Shown: positions 56,280 to 64,000 of the stretch, piece by piece
Numbering within the stretch: the stretch's first letter is position 1
Layout: each line of letters opens with the position of its first letter
From: Aquabacterium sp. CECT 9606
GTDB taxonomy: Bacteria; Pseudomonadota; Gammaproteobacteria; Burkholderiales; Burkholderiaceae_C
Assembly (NCBI RefSeq): GCF_918741295.1
Contig: NZ_CAKKNB010000001.1
Coordinates: forward strand, 1,116,001-1,180,000
DNA: 64,000 bases
Direction of reading: 5' to 3'
Made by a program: the position numbers and the translations under genes
Notes under the pieces: generated by a model
What the model saw: the letters and a program-made list of their open reading frames with translations, nothing else
The model's database searches: none
Told to the model about the DNA's origin: nothing

Positions 56280-56307
56280 GAACAAGGCCTCTTTCGAGGC
56301 CTTGTTC
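56280..56307 (-). terminator. 12-bp hairpin between nrdA and nrdB
   Basis: GAACAAGGCCTC and GAGGCCTTGTTC pair perfectly over 12 bp with a 4-base loop, 6 bases after the nrdA stop. There is no T-run, so it may only slow or process the transcript, protecting the upstream nrdA mRNA. Confidence 0.5.
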
Positions 56308-56313
56308 AATGCA

Positions 56314-59211
56314 TCACTGACAGGCTTCGCAATCGGGGTTGTCGATCGCGCAGAACTTGATGTCGGTGGCAGGCTCGCTCATTTGAGGCTCGGCTGTTTG
56401 CGGTGCAGCATTGCTGCCCGATGTGCCGCTCATGTTGGACACCGAGTTGAGTTGACCGCGTGACACGGTGGACTTCTCGGCGTGCGTGGCGCCAACGGTG
56501 CGGAGGTAGTACGTGGTCTTGAGGCCGCGCAACCAGGCGAGCTTGTAGGTCTCGTCCAACTTCTTGCCCGAGGCACCGGCCATGTAGATGTTGAGCGATT
56601 GCGCCTGGTCGATCCATTTCTGGCGACGCGAAGCGGCTTCGACAAGCCACACGGGTTCGACTTCGAAGGCGGTGGCGTACAGGTTCTTGAGCTCTTCAGG
56701 CACGCGGTCGATGCGGCGCAGTGATCCGTCGAAGTGCTTCAAGTCCATCACCATCACGTCGTCCCACAGGCCAAGCTTTTTCAGATCGCGGACCAGGTAC
56801 TGGTTGACCACGGTGAACTCGCCCGACAGGTTGGACTTGACCGACAGATTGCCAAAGCAAGGTTCGATCGAGGCGTCCACGCCCACGATGTTGGAGATGG
56901 TGGCGGTGGGCGCGATGGCGACGCAGTTGGAGTTGCGCATGCCGTGTGTGTCGATGCGGTGGCGCAGAGCATCCCAGGCCATGGTGTGCGAGGTGTCGAC
57001 CTCGACATAACCGCCGCGCTGTTCGGCCAGCAGCTTGAGCGAGTCGATTGGCAAGATGCCGCGGTCCCACAGCGAACCCTTATAACTAGAGTAGCGGCCA
57101 CGTTCTTCGGCCAGCACGGTCGACGCCCAGTAGGCGTAGTAGCAGACGGCTTCCATCGAGCGGTCGGCGAAGTCGACGGCGGCCTGGCTGGCGTACGGGA
57201 TGCGCATCTGGTACAGGCTGTCCTGGAAGGCCATGATGCCCAGACCGACGGGGCGGTGGCGCAGGTTCGAATCGCGCGCCTTTTTAACAGCGTAGTAATT
57301 GATGTCGATCACGTTGTCCAGCATGCGCATGGCGGTCGTGATGGTCTTCTTCAGCTTGTCGTGGTCGAGGTCGCCATTGAGGATGTGCTGGGCCAGGTTG
57401 ACCGAGCCCAGGTTGCAGACCGCAATTTCGCCGCCGTTGGTATTCAGCGTGATCTCGGTGCACAGGTTGGACGAGTGAACCACGCCAACGTGCTGCTGTG
57501 GCGAGCGCACGTTGCAGGCGTCCTTGAAGGTGATCCAGGGGTGGCCGGTTTCGAACAGCATCGACAGCATCTTGCGCCACAGGTCGTTGGCGGGCAGTTG
57601 CTTGAAGAGCTTGATTTCGCCACGTGCAACTTTCTCTTCGTAGCGGGTGTAGGCCTCTTCGAAGTCCTTGCCGAACTTGTCGTGCAGGTCGGGGCAGGTG
57701 GCGGGCGAGAACAGGGTCCACTGGCCACCTTCCATCACGCGACGCATGAACAGGTCGGGGATCCAGTTGGCCGTGTTCATGTCGTGGGTGCGGCGGCGAT
57801 CATCGCCAGTGTTCTTGCGCAGCTCCAGGAATTCTTCGACATCCAGGTGCCACGATTCAAGATACGCACAGACGGCGCCCTTGCGCTTGCCGCCCTGGTT
57901 CACGGCCACGGCCGTGTCGTTGACCACTTTCAGGAAGGGGACGACGCCTTGCGATTTGCCGTTGGTGCCCTTGATGTGGGAACCCAGGGCGCGCACGGGC
58001 GTCCAGTCGTTGCCCAGGCCGCCAGCGAACTTGGACAGCAGGGCATTTTCCTTGATGGCCTCATAAATACCGTCGAGGTCGTCGGGCACCGTGGTCAGGT
58101 AGCAGCTGGACAGTTGCGAGCGGCGGGTGCCGGCGTTGAACAGCGTGGGGGTCGACGACATGAAGTCGAAGGACGACAGCACTTCATAGAACTCGATGGC
58201 GCGGGCTTCGCGGTCGATTTCGTTCAGCGACAGGCCCATGGCCACGCGCATGAAGAAGGCTTGCGGCATTTCGATGCGCTGGCCTTCGGTGTGCAGGAAG
58301 TAGCGGTCGTACAGGGTTTGCAGGCCGAGGTAATCAAAGTTCAGGTCGCGTTCGGCCTTCAGGGCGGCGCCCAGGCGGGCCAGGTCGAACTGCTGCATCT
58401 TTTCGTCGAGCAGTTCGGCTTGCACACCCTTCTTGATATAAGCAGGGAAGTATTCGGCGTAGCGCGTGGCCATCTCGCCTTGGGTGACTTCGTCGCCCAG
58501 GATTTCGCGGCGGATGGTGTGCATCAGCAGGCGGGCGGTGGCGTGCGTGTAGCCGGGATCGTGTTCGATGCGGGTGCGGGCGGCCAGGATGGCGGCCTTG
58601 TAGACCTCGTCGAGGGCGACGCCGTCGTACAGGTTGCGGTGCGTTTCGGCCAGGATGGGGGCGGCCTTGACGTCAGCGCCCAGGTTTTCGCAGGCGGCTT
58701 CGATCAAGCCTTCCAGGCGGGCCAAGTCCAGCGGGATGCGTTGACCGCGGTCGATGACGGTCAGCAGAGGTTGCGCCACGGCGGGGGCGGTCGCCTTTTG
58801 TTGGGCGCGCTCTTGCGAACGGCGTTCGCGGTACAGCACGTAGGCGCGGGCGATCTCATGGTGGCCGCCGCGCATCAGGCCCAATTCGACCTGGTCTTGC
58901 ACGTCTTCGATGTGGAACGTGCCACCACCGGGGCGTGAGCGCATGAGGGCGCGCACGACGTTTTCAGTCAGACCATCAACGGTTTCGCGCACGCTGGCCG
59001 AGGCCGCGCCTTGCGTGCCGTGAACGGCCAAAAAGGCCTTCATCAAAGCGACGGCGATCTTGTTCGGTTCAAAAGAAACGACCGCGCCGTTGCGGCGGAT
59101 GATCTGGTAGCCGGCATAGGCCGACTGGCGAGGCGCGTTGGCGACATCGCTGGGGCTGGTGGGGAAGACGTTGGCCGTGGTTTGGCCAGTGCTGGACGGG
59201 GTCGTTTGCAT
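56314..59211 (-). CDS. nrdA: Class Ia ribonucleotide reductase, large subunit
   Basis: A 965-residue enzyme that reduces ribonucleoside diphosphates to deoxyribonucleotides. It starts MQTTPSSTGQTTANVFP at ATG 59211 after AAGGGA. The N-terminus has two ATP-cone-like regions (YQIIRRNGAVVSFEPNKIAV; LEGLIEAACENLGADV and on), so allosteric control by ATP/dATP is likely. The catalytic core has LSSCYLTTVPDD, LCTEITLNTNGGEIAVCNLG and NCVAIAPTATISNIVG. The end carries Cys residues (FCAIDNPDCEACQ) that relay electrons from thioredoxin or glutaredoxin. Two NrdR-like boxes lie about 90 bases upstream. nrdB follows. Confidence 0.96.
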   Translation of the reverse strand: MQTTPSSTGQTTANVFPTSPSDVANAPRQSAYAGYQIIRRNGAVVSFEPNKIAVALMKAFLAVHGTQGAASASVRETVDGLTENVVRALMRSRPGGGTFHIEDVQDQVELGLMRGGHHEIARAYVLYRERRSQERAQQKATAPAVAQPLLTVIDRGQRIPLDLARLEGLIEAACENLGADVKAAPILAETHRNLYDGVALDEVYKAAILAARTRIEHDPGYTHATARLLMHTIRREILGDEVTQGEMATRYAEYFPAYIKKGVQAELLDEKMQQFDLARLGAALKAERDLNFDYLGLQTLYDRYFLHTEGQRIEMPQAFFMRVAMGLSLNEIDREARAIEFYEVLSSFDFMSSTPTLFNAGTRRSQLSSCYLTTVPDDLDGIYEAIKENALLSKFAGGLGNDWTPVRALGSHIKGTNGKSQGVVPFLKVVNDTAVAVNQGGKRKGAVCAYLESWHLDVEEFLELRKNTGDDRRRTHDMNTANWIPDLFMRRVMEGGQWTLFSPATCPDLHDKFGKDFEEAYTRYEEKVARGEIKLFKQLPANDLWRKMLSMLFETGHPWITFKDACNVRSPQQHVGVVHSSNLCTEITLNTNGGEIAVCNLGSVNLAQHILNGDLDHDKLKKTITTAMRMLDNVIDINYYAVKKARDSNLRHRPVGLGIMAFQDSLYQMRIPYASQAAVDFADRSMEAVCYYAYWASTVLAEERGRYSSYKGSLWDRGILPIDSLKLLAEQRGGYVEVDTSHTMAWDALRHRIDTHGMRNSNCVAIAPTATISNIVGVDASIEPCFGNLSVKSNLSGEFTVVNQYLVRDLKKLGLWDDVMVMDLKHFDGSLRRIDRVPEELKNLYATAFEVEPVWLVEAASRRQKWIDQAQSLNIYMAGASGKKLDETYKLAWLRGLKTTYYLRTVGATHAEKSTVSRGQLNSVSNMSGTSGSNAAPQTAEPQMSEPATDIKFCAIDNPDCEACQ

Positions 59212-59300
59212 GTGATTCCCTTCGGAGTTAAGGCCTCCTGGAAACGACGGGGAGGCCTTAGTTTTGCGCTTGATCTGCTCTGTCACGCTGGTGACTGTAA

Positions 59301-59316
59301 ACACTATATCTGGTGT
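59301..59316 (-). promoter_or_regulatory. NrdR box 1 upstream of nrdA
   Basis: ACACTATATCTGGTGT matches the NrdR consensus acaCwAtATaTwGtgt at most positions. It is 90 bases upstream of the nrdA start and also contains a TATAGT (minus strand) that could be the -10 element, so NrdR bound here would block RNA polymerase. Confidence 0.75.
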
Positions 59317-59331
59317 TTTAAAGTGCTTTTG

Positions 59332-59347
59332 GCACTACAGGTAGCGT
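59332..59347 (-). promoter_or_regulatory. NrdR box 2 upstream of nrdA
   Basis: GCACTACAGGTAGCGT is a weaker match, 31 bp (three helical turns) start-to-start from box 1. Tandem boxes at this spacing are the usual NrdR arrangement. NrdR represses the operon when dATP is high. Confidence 0.65.
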
Positions 59348-59441
59348 ATGGGTGTGACTATAACGCTATTTTTGCCCGCCCCCGCAATCGGGGGGTTAAT
59401 TCAGGGAAATTGCGGATCGGGGCAGCCCTGGCTGGGCATGC

Positions 59442-60035
59442 TCAAGGCGATGTGATACCCGTGGGAAAGCACTGCTGATCCCAGCCCAGCAAGGCTTGCA
59501 GGGCAGGCCAGTCAAAGGCCTGGCCAGGGTCGCGTTTGCGACCTGGGGCCACATGCTCATGGCCCGCGATCTGATCGATCGGGTAAGCCTTGATGGCTTG
59601 CTGCAACAGGTCGGCCAGGGCTTGGTACTGAACCCTTTCAAAGGGGTGGTCTTCCAGCCCTTCAAGCTCGATGCCGATGGAGTAATCGTTGCAGTTGTCG
59701 CGGCCCCGCCACGATGATTGGCCCGCGTGCCATGCCCGGTCATGGGCGGACACGAACTGCAGCAATTCACCATCGCGTCGGATCACGAAATGGGCCGAGA
59801 CTTCGGCGCCCCGGATCTGCTGGAAGTAGGGGTGGGCGTTCCAGTCCAGGCGGTTGGTGAACAGCCGTTCGATCTCGTCACCGCCATAAACACCGGGTGG
59901 CAAGCTGATCGAATGGATCAGCGCCAGATTGACCGGAGTGCCGGGTGGGCGCGGGCCAAAGTTGGGTGAGTCGATGCGGCGGGCTTGTGGGCACCAACCT
60001 TGTGGCCAGAAGTCGGAGGCCATGGGGGTGCTCAC
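59442..60035 (-). CDS. ampD: 1,6-anhydro-N-acetylmuramyl-L-alanine amidase AmpD
   Basis: A cytoplasmic zinc amidase of 197 residues if GTG 60035 is the start, or 193 from ATG 60023. The GTG overlaps the pilR stop (GTGA), which supports it. Zinc ligands: the His in [12 protein letters not shown], plus the His and Asp in [36 protein letters not shown] and SIGIELEG are family segments. It trims muropeptides during cell-wall recycling and, in some bacteria, controls AmpC beta-lactamase. No ampC or ampR is in the window. Confidence 0.93.
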   Translation of the reverse strand: MSTPMASDFWPQGWCPQARRIDSPNFGPRPPGTPVNLALIHSISLPPGVYGGDEIERLFTNRLDWNAHPYFQQIRGAEVSAHFVIRRDGELLQFVSAHDRAWHAGQSSWRGRDNCNDYSIGIELEGLEDHPFERVQYQALADLLQQAIKAYPIDQIAGHEHVAPGRKRDPGQAFDWPALQALLGWDQQCFPTGITSP

Positions 60036-61606
60036 TCAGCGTCGGCTTCGGGGTCGAAGCGTTCCCCGAGCACGATGCCTTGGTCGGTGACCTTCACGCC
60101 CAGGCGGGCCATGCGGTAGCGCATCTGGCGCAGGCTCAGGCTCAGGCTGGCACCGGCGGCGGTGCGGTTCAATCGGTATTTTTCAAGGGCCTGGACCAGG
60201 ATGTCGCGCTCGACCTGGTCCAGGTGACTCACCAGGTCAGAAGGCAGTGCCGCTGGTTGGGGCGCAGGTGTCACGGGCGGGGCTGCTTGCGCAACCGGGC
60301 TCTCGCCAAGCAGGGCTGATGGCGTGAGGAAATCGGCTGTGACGATGTCTTCTGCATTGCTTGGTGCGGCGTTGGGCAAGCCCAAGTCATTGGCTTCGAT
60401 CAGTTGGTGGCCACTCAAGGTCACGGCGCGGTGCAAGATGTTTTCCAACTCGCGAACATTGCCTGGGAAAGGATGGTTCAGCAAGGCGACCAAGCCGGTT
60501 CGGCCCAACTGCGGTACCGCGCTGAGACCGGATTCAGCCGAAATGCGTTCAAGGATGCGCAGGCACAGGCTGGGCAGGTCTTCCAGCCTTTCGCGCAAAG
60601 CGGGCAGGGGGATCTGGATGACGTTGAGCCGATAGAACAAGTCTTGGCGAAAGCGTTTGGCGGCCACTTCGGCGGCCAGATCTTTGTGGGTGGCGCTGAT
60701 GATGCGCACGTCCACGGGCACTTCGGCCACGGCGCCGACCGGGCGCACCGCGCGCTCCTGAATCACGCGCAGCAGCTTGGTCTGCATGGACAAGGGCAGG
60801 TCGCCGATTTCATCCAGGAACAGGGAGCCGCCATGCGCGGCCTGGAAGAAACCTTCGCGGTCTTCGTTGGCGCCGGTGAAGGCGCCTTTGCGATAGCCAA
60901 AGAACTCGGCTTCCAGCAGTTGCTCGGGGATGGCGCCGCAGTTGACTGCGATGAAAGGCTGCTGGTGGCGGCTGCTGACATCGTGGATGGCGCGCGCGAC
61001 CAGTTCTTTGCCCGTGCCTGATTCGCCCCACACCAAGACAGGCGCCATGCTGCGCGCGACCTTGTCGATCAGGCCTCGCACATGCTGCAATGCATCAGAG
61101 TTGCCAACCATCCTTGACAGGGCGGTGGCCTCGGCCTTTCGTGCGCCCCGGTGCAATGCCAGGGGTGGTGCGGTGAGTGGGGTGGTGGCCGGCTCTTGCA
61201 CCGAGGCCGGCGTGGGCAATGCGGCGGAGGGCGTGCGACCCAAGGCCGAGGACACCACGGCGCGAAATTGGCGCAGATCGACGGGCTTGGTCAGGTAATC
61301 GTAGGCGCCGGCCTTGAGTGCCTCGACGGCGTTTTCGGCCGAACCGTAGGCGGTGATGACGATGGCTTTTTCACGCCGGCCTTCGGCATCGATGCGGCGC
61401 AGCAAGTCCAGGCCGGTGCCATCGGGCAGGCGCATGTCCGTGATGATGGCGCTGTAGGTGCGGTCCTGCAGGTGCTGCCAGGCGTCTTCCACATTGCCCG
61501 CCGTTTCCACGTCATAGCCCTCGCGCAGCAGCGTGAGCTCGTACAAGGTGCGCAGGTCGGGCTCGTCGTCAACGACCAGCAGGCTGTAGAGAGTCGGAGC
61601 GGTCAT
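60032..61606 (-). CDS. pilR: Type IV pilus response regulator PilR
   Basis: A 524-residue NtrC-type activator. The receiver is residues about 1-125 ([26 protein letters not shown] with Asp57, YLTKPVDL). A sigma-54 ATPase follows at about 165-400 ([40 protein letters not shown]). The C-terminal helix-turn-helix is [20 protein letters not shown], ending [15 protein letters not shown]. With PilS it switches on pilA transcription. Its ATG overlaps the pilS stop (ATGA), and its stop overlaps the ampD start. Confidence 0.93.
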   Translation of the reverse strand: MTAPTLYSLLVVDDEPDLRTLYELTLLREGYDVETAGNVEDAWQHLQDRTYSAIITDMRLPDGTGLDLLRRIDAEGRREKAIVITAYGSAENAVEALKAGAYDYLTKPVDLRQFRAVVSSALGRTPSAALPTPASVQEPATTPLTAPPLALHRGARKAEATALSRMVGNSDALQHVRGLIDKVARSMAPVLVWGESGTGKELVARAIHDVSSRHQQPFIAVNCGAIPEQLLEAEFFGYRKGAFTGANEDREGFFQAAHGGSLFLDEIGDLPLSMQTKLLRVIQERAVRPVGAVAEVPVDVRIISATHKDLAAEVAAKRFRQDLFYRLNVIQIPLPALRERLEDLPSLCLRILERISAESGLSAVPQLGRTGLVALLNHPFPGNVRELENILHRAVTLSGHQLIEANDLGLPNAAPSNAEDIVTADFLTPSALLGESPVAQAAPPVTPAPQPAALPSDLVSHLDQVERDILVQALEKYRLNRTAAGASLSLSLRQMRYRMARLGVKVTDQGIVLGERFDPEADAE

Positions 61607-63462
61607 GCGGTGATGGATGGTTCAAGGGGCATCGTCACGAAGAACTCGTTGCGGTGGCGCACGGCGCCGGGATGCTGGCGGTAATCAATGCTGGCACCAT
61701 GGCGCTCGCACAACTCACGGCAAATATACAGGCCCAGTCCGGTGCCCCGGCTGCGCGTGGAAAAGAAGGGCTCGAACAGGGATTGCTCGGTGTCGTGGCT
61801 GATGATCTCGCCATCGCTTCGCACCGACAACACCAAGGGGCCGCCGGCTTGCACGTCCCTTTGCCATTGCAGCGTCACCAGAATCGCGCCGGCTTGACCG
61901 CTGTTGTGGCGCAAGGCGTTGTCCAGCAAATTGACCAGCACGCGGTGAAGGTGATCAGGCTCGAAGCGGACCTTGGGCGCAGGGCGGCCAATCTGCGGTT
62001 TGCAGGCAGACAGATCAATCTCACACAGGCTGTCGGGGCCGGTGGCGAGGCCTTGGGTCTGGCGCCATTCGTTGCAGATGGCGGCCACGGTTTCCAGCAG
62101 GTCGATCGCTGGCGCCGGTGGGCGCAGACCGGGGGCCACGGCCAGCACGTCGTCAATGATGTTCTTGAGGCGGGCCACGTTGTCGGCCACCATCTGGGTC
62201 AGGCGCTTTTGCGTGGGGGTGGTGGCGTCTTCACCCAGCAAGGCGTTGGCCTGCGCGATGGCGGACAGCGGGTTGCGGATTTCATGGGCGATGCCGGCGG
62301 ACATGCGGCCCATGGCTGCAAGCTTGTCCTGGCGTTGGCGGGCCAACACCGTGCGCAGGTCTTCGATGAACATCACGCAGACGTCTTCGATGGCCTGGCC
62401 GTCCCGGCCTTTGGTGAAGCGCACGCGCAGACGCAAGGCGCGGCTGGACTGGTCGTCAAAACGCAGGCTCAACTCCTGGCCGACATCGGCATGCAAAGGG
62501 TTGGCGAAGGCCTGCTCGACCGCCTGCACCAATGGGCGCCATGCGGGCACGCCCCGCAATTGAAATGGCGGCGGCGGGGTGCTGCCTTGAACTGCCAGCA
62601 AGCGGCGCGCAGCCGGATTGGCTGTGCGAACACGGCCCTGGCGGTCGGTCACCATCACGCCTTCGGCCATCTCTTCAATCACCAGCCGGTTGAGCTGGGC
62701 CTGTTGGCGTGCCAACTCCAGGCTGCCCTTGGCGGTGCGTTCCTCGCGGGCCAGCCGGCCAGCCAGTTCACTGCCCATCACGGCCACCGCGAACAGGCCA
62801 AAACCTGTCAGCCCCGCTTGTGTCATCAAGGACGACAGGTTGCCACCCTCGGCTGATTGCAGCCAGGCGGCGGCCAGCAGGTTCAAAGTGGCTGCAGCGG
62901 CCACGCCCAGGGACATGATGCGGGGCATCAAGATGGCGGCCATCAACACGGGCAAGGCCAACAAGGCCTGCGAGTTGAGGTTGCTGCTGGTCAGAAAATT
63001 CAACCAGGCAAAGGCGGTGAGGTCGATGCCGATGGTGGCCAGCGCCTGCCGATGCTTGAGGTTGCGCTGATCGGGGTCTTTGGGCGGGTGCCGGGCGGCC
63101 CACGACCACACCATCAAGGTTAAAACGCTGTAAGACAAAGTGAGCCCAAGCACCCAGGCCGAAGGACGATTGCCCAGCAGCCAGGCGCCTGCGGTGATGG
63201 CGATCAACAGAATGGCCAACACCGCGCGCGCGGTCAGGAAGGCCCGGTAGATGCGAAAGAACGACGGGGGTCGGCGTTCTCCTCGGTTGGCCTTGCTGGC
63301 CGACGAGGGGGCCGCCTTGTCCAGTTGGTGCGCCCCCGCAGCCACGGTGGAGGCCTCGCCCTCGTGCCCGTTGCCTCCGAACCAGGATCCCTGGGTTTCA
63401 GGGCCAGAGCGCCCCGCGGCGTCATTCAACGCCTGGTCTGAGGGTGGCGTTGGTTTGGGCAT
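61603..63462 (-). CDS. pilS: Type IV pilus sensor kinase PilS
   Basis: A 619-residue protein, starting at ATG 63462 ([15 protein letters not shown]), whose ATG overlaps the PP0621 stop. Residues 1-80 are a polar extension. Six membrane helices lie at about 85-250 ([20 protein letters not shown]). A PAS domain follows ([20 protein letters not shown]) and a kinase core has [20 protein letters not shown] with His393, [15 protein letters not shown] and [16 protein letters not shown]. In other species PilS senses pilin in the membrane and phosphorylates PilR. Its length is greater than usual because of the N-terminal extension. Confidence 0.92.
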   Translation of the reverse strand: MPKPTPPSDQALNDAAGRSGPETQGSWFGGNGHEGEASTVAAGAHQLDKAAPSSASKANRGERRPPSFFRIYRAFLTARAVLAILLIAITAGAWLLGNRPSAWVLGLTLSYSVLTLMVWSWAARHPPKDPDQRNLKHRQALATIGIDLTAFAWLNFLTSSNLNSQALLALPVLMAAILMPRIMSLGVAAAATLNLLAAAWLQSAEGGNLSSLMTQAGLTGFGLFAVAVMGSELAGRLAREERTAKGSLELARQQAQLNRLVIEEMAEGVMVTDRQGRVRTANPAARRLLAVQGSTPPPPFQLRGVPAWRPLVQAVEQAFANPLHADVGQELSLRFDDQSSRALRLRVRFTKGRDGQAIEDVCVMFIEDLRTVLARQRQDKLAAMGRMSAGIAHEIRNPLSAIAQANALLGEDATTPTQKRLTQMVADNVARLKNIIDDVLAVAPGLRPPAPAIDLLETVAAICNEWRQTQGLATGPDSLCEIDLSACKPQIGRPAPKVRFEPDHLHRVLVNLLDNALRHNSGQAGAILVTLQWQRDVQAGGPLVLSVRSDGEIISHDTEQSLFEPFFSTRSRGTGLGLYICRELCERHGASIDYRQHPGAVRHRNEFFVTMPLEPSITA

Positions 63463-63704
63463 CAGCGAGCGCGCGGGCCGGCGCGGCGATGATCTTCGCT
63501 GCAAAAATAGTCGACTCCGCTGGGCCGCTGGCCAAGCAAGGCTTCATTGGCCGGCATGTGCAGGCCGCAGTGGGCGCACTCCACCATGGATTGGGGTTTG
63601 GCTGGCGGCGCTGGCTTGTCGGCGGGCGTGGTGCCAACGCGCGGCTTGCGCCACAGGTAGAACAGCCAGGCGGCCAACAGGCCCAGCAACAGGTATTTGA
63701 TCAT
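63462..63704 (-). CDS. PP0621 family protein
   Basis: An 80-residue protein with one N-terminal membrane helix (MIKYLLLGLLAAWLFYLW) and a zinc-binding-like CxxC near residue 43 (VECAHCGLHMPANEALL) with a second Cys/His pair (DYFCSEDHRRAG). The family is named for Pseudomonas putida PP0621 and has no known role. It usually sits just before pilS, as here, with a TGATG overlap that suggests coupling. Confidence 0.85.
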   Translation of the reverse strand: MIKYLLLGLLAAWLFYLWRKPRVGTTPADKPAPPAKPQSMVECAHCGLHMPANEALLGQRPSGVDYFCSEDHRRAGPRAR

Positions 63705-63722
63705 GGTGAACTGAGGAACTCT

Positions 63723-64000
63723 TTAGACAGTGGCCGAACGGTGCAGCACCACTTCCATCACGAAGCGAGAGCCCACATAAGCCAGCAGCAACAACGTGGA
63801 GCCGGCGTACAGCCAGCGCACAGCCTGACGGCCCCGCCAGCCGAATTGATAGCGGCCCACGAGCAAGATGGCAAAAACAAGCCAGGACAGCACAGAGAAC
63901 ACGGATTTGTGATCCCAGCGCCAGGGGTTGGACGACCAGATGCCCAGCACCAGCGTCAGTGTCAGCATGGCAAAGCCCGCGGCCACGAAACGCAAGGTCA
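63723..64000 (-). CDS. C-terminal part of a cytochrome c assembly (CcsA/YpjD-like) protein
   Basis: The window cuts this gene; the visible frame reads through to the last base, so the true start is beyond 64000. About 90 residues are visible: hydrophobic helices (LGIWSSNPWRWDHKSVFSVL, YAGSTLLLLAYVGSRFVME) with a WxxDHK motif containing a conserved Trp/Asp/His as in CcsA/YpjD-like cytochrome-c-assembly proteins. The order of this gene, then PP0621 and pilSR, is common in Burkholderiales. Confidence 0.75.
   Translation of the reverse strand, partial: TLRFVAAGFAMLTLTLVLGIWSSNPWRWDHKSVFSVLSWLVFAILLVGRYQFGWRGRQAVRWLYAGSTLLLLAYVGSRFVMEVVLHRSATV

Noticed and set aside
56141-56313. NrdR boxes in front of nrdB
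   Set aside because: No convincing match to the NrdR consensus was found in this gap; the only clear pair is upstream of nrdA.
56734-58938. A 734-codon plus-strand frame opposite nrdA
   Set aside because: Antisense shadow of a highly conserved gene; no domain found.

Overview
The window is GC-rich, compact DNA that looks like the chromosome of a betaproteobacterium in the order Burkholderiales, probably the Comamonadaceae or a near relative. The gene content and order support this: a CcsA-like protein, a PP0621-family protein, pilS, pilR, ampD, nrdA, nrdB and an H1-like Lys/Ala protein follow one another; a DUF3460 gene precedes scpA; and pabB is fused to a pabC-like domain. I found no rRNA, tRNA, insertion sequence, phage gene, CRISPR array or replication origin.

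Layout. (1) 1-5152 (+) reads as one operon: the end of a gene resembling a PCu(A)C copper chaperone, a membrane-anchored parvulin-like protein, a HupE/UreJ-2 membrane protein, a 2OG-Fe(II) oxygenase and a large membrane protein with a spermidine-synthase-like domain. A TonB-dependent receptor converges on it (5166-7208, -). This is the best candidate for an uncharacterised metal-handling system. (2) 7281-12741: a GlcD-type FAD oxidase, DUF2069, YihY, a CBS-domain protein preceded by a striking 14-bp palindrome, aroC and gloA. (3) 12334-17413 (-): an SbmA/YddA-like ABC exporter, then an operon of a RidA-family gene, dsbB, pabBC and gloA. (4) 17551-21800: three small genes of unknown function, a SAM methyltransferase, a 458-base gene-free gap with a chain of hairpins and an orphan minus-strand terminator (possible small RNA), and nnrED.

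(5) 21809-34394 is dense in signalling: a diguanylate cyclase, a REC-PAS-GGDEF-EAL protein overlapping a 1327-residue hybrid kinase, a small histidine kinase, and a HisKA_2 multi-PAS kinase next to an ANTAR response regulator, behind apbC. (6) 34412-44566 is housekeeping: apbC, metG, a CYTH protein, DUF3460, scpA, a sterol-desaturase-family enzyme, panB-panC and a DinG-type helicase. (7) 44618-51948 (-): a large zinc metalloprotease lipoprotein and a TRAP-type locus (lipoprotein, solute-binding protein, fused small/large permease).

(8) 52128-64000 (-): ettA, a DUF167 gene, the H1-like gene, nrdA-nrdB with two NrdR-box-like sites 31 bp apart, and the translationally coupled run PP0621, pilS, pilR, ampD that follows a truncated cytochrome-c-assembly gene. 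Many gene ends converge within 4-20 bases. Several minus-strand genes end in clear intrinsic terminators (47336, 49596, 52080, 54256).
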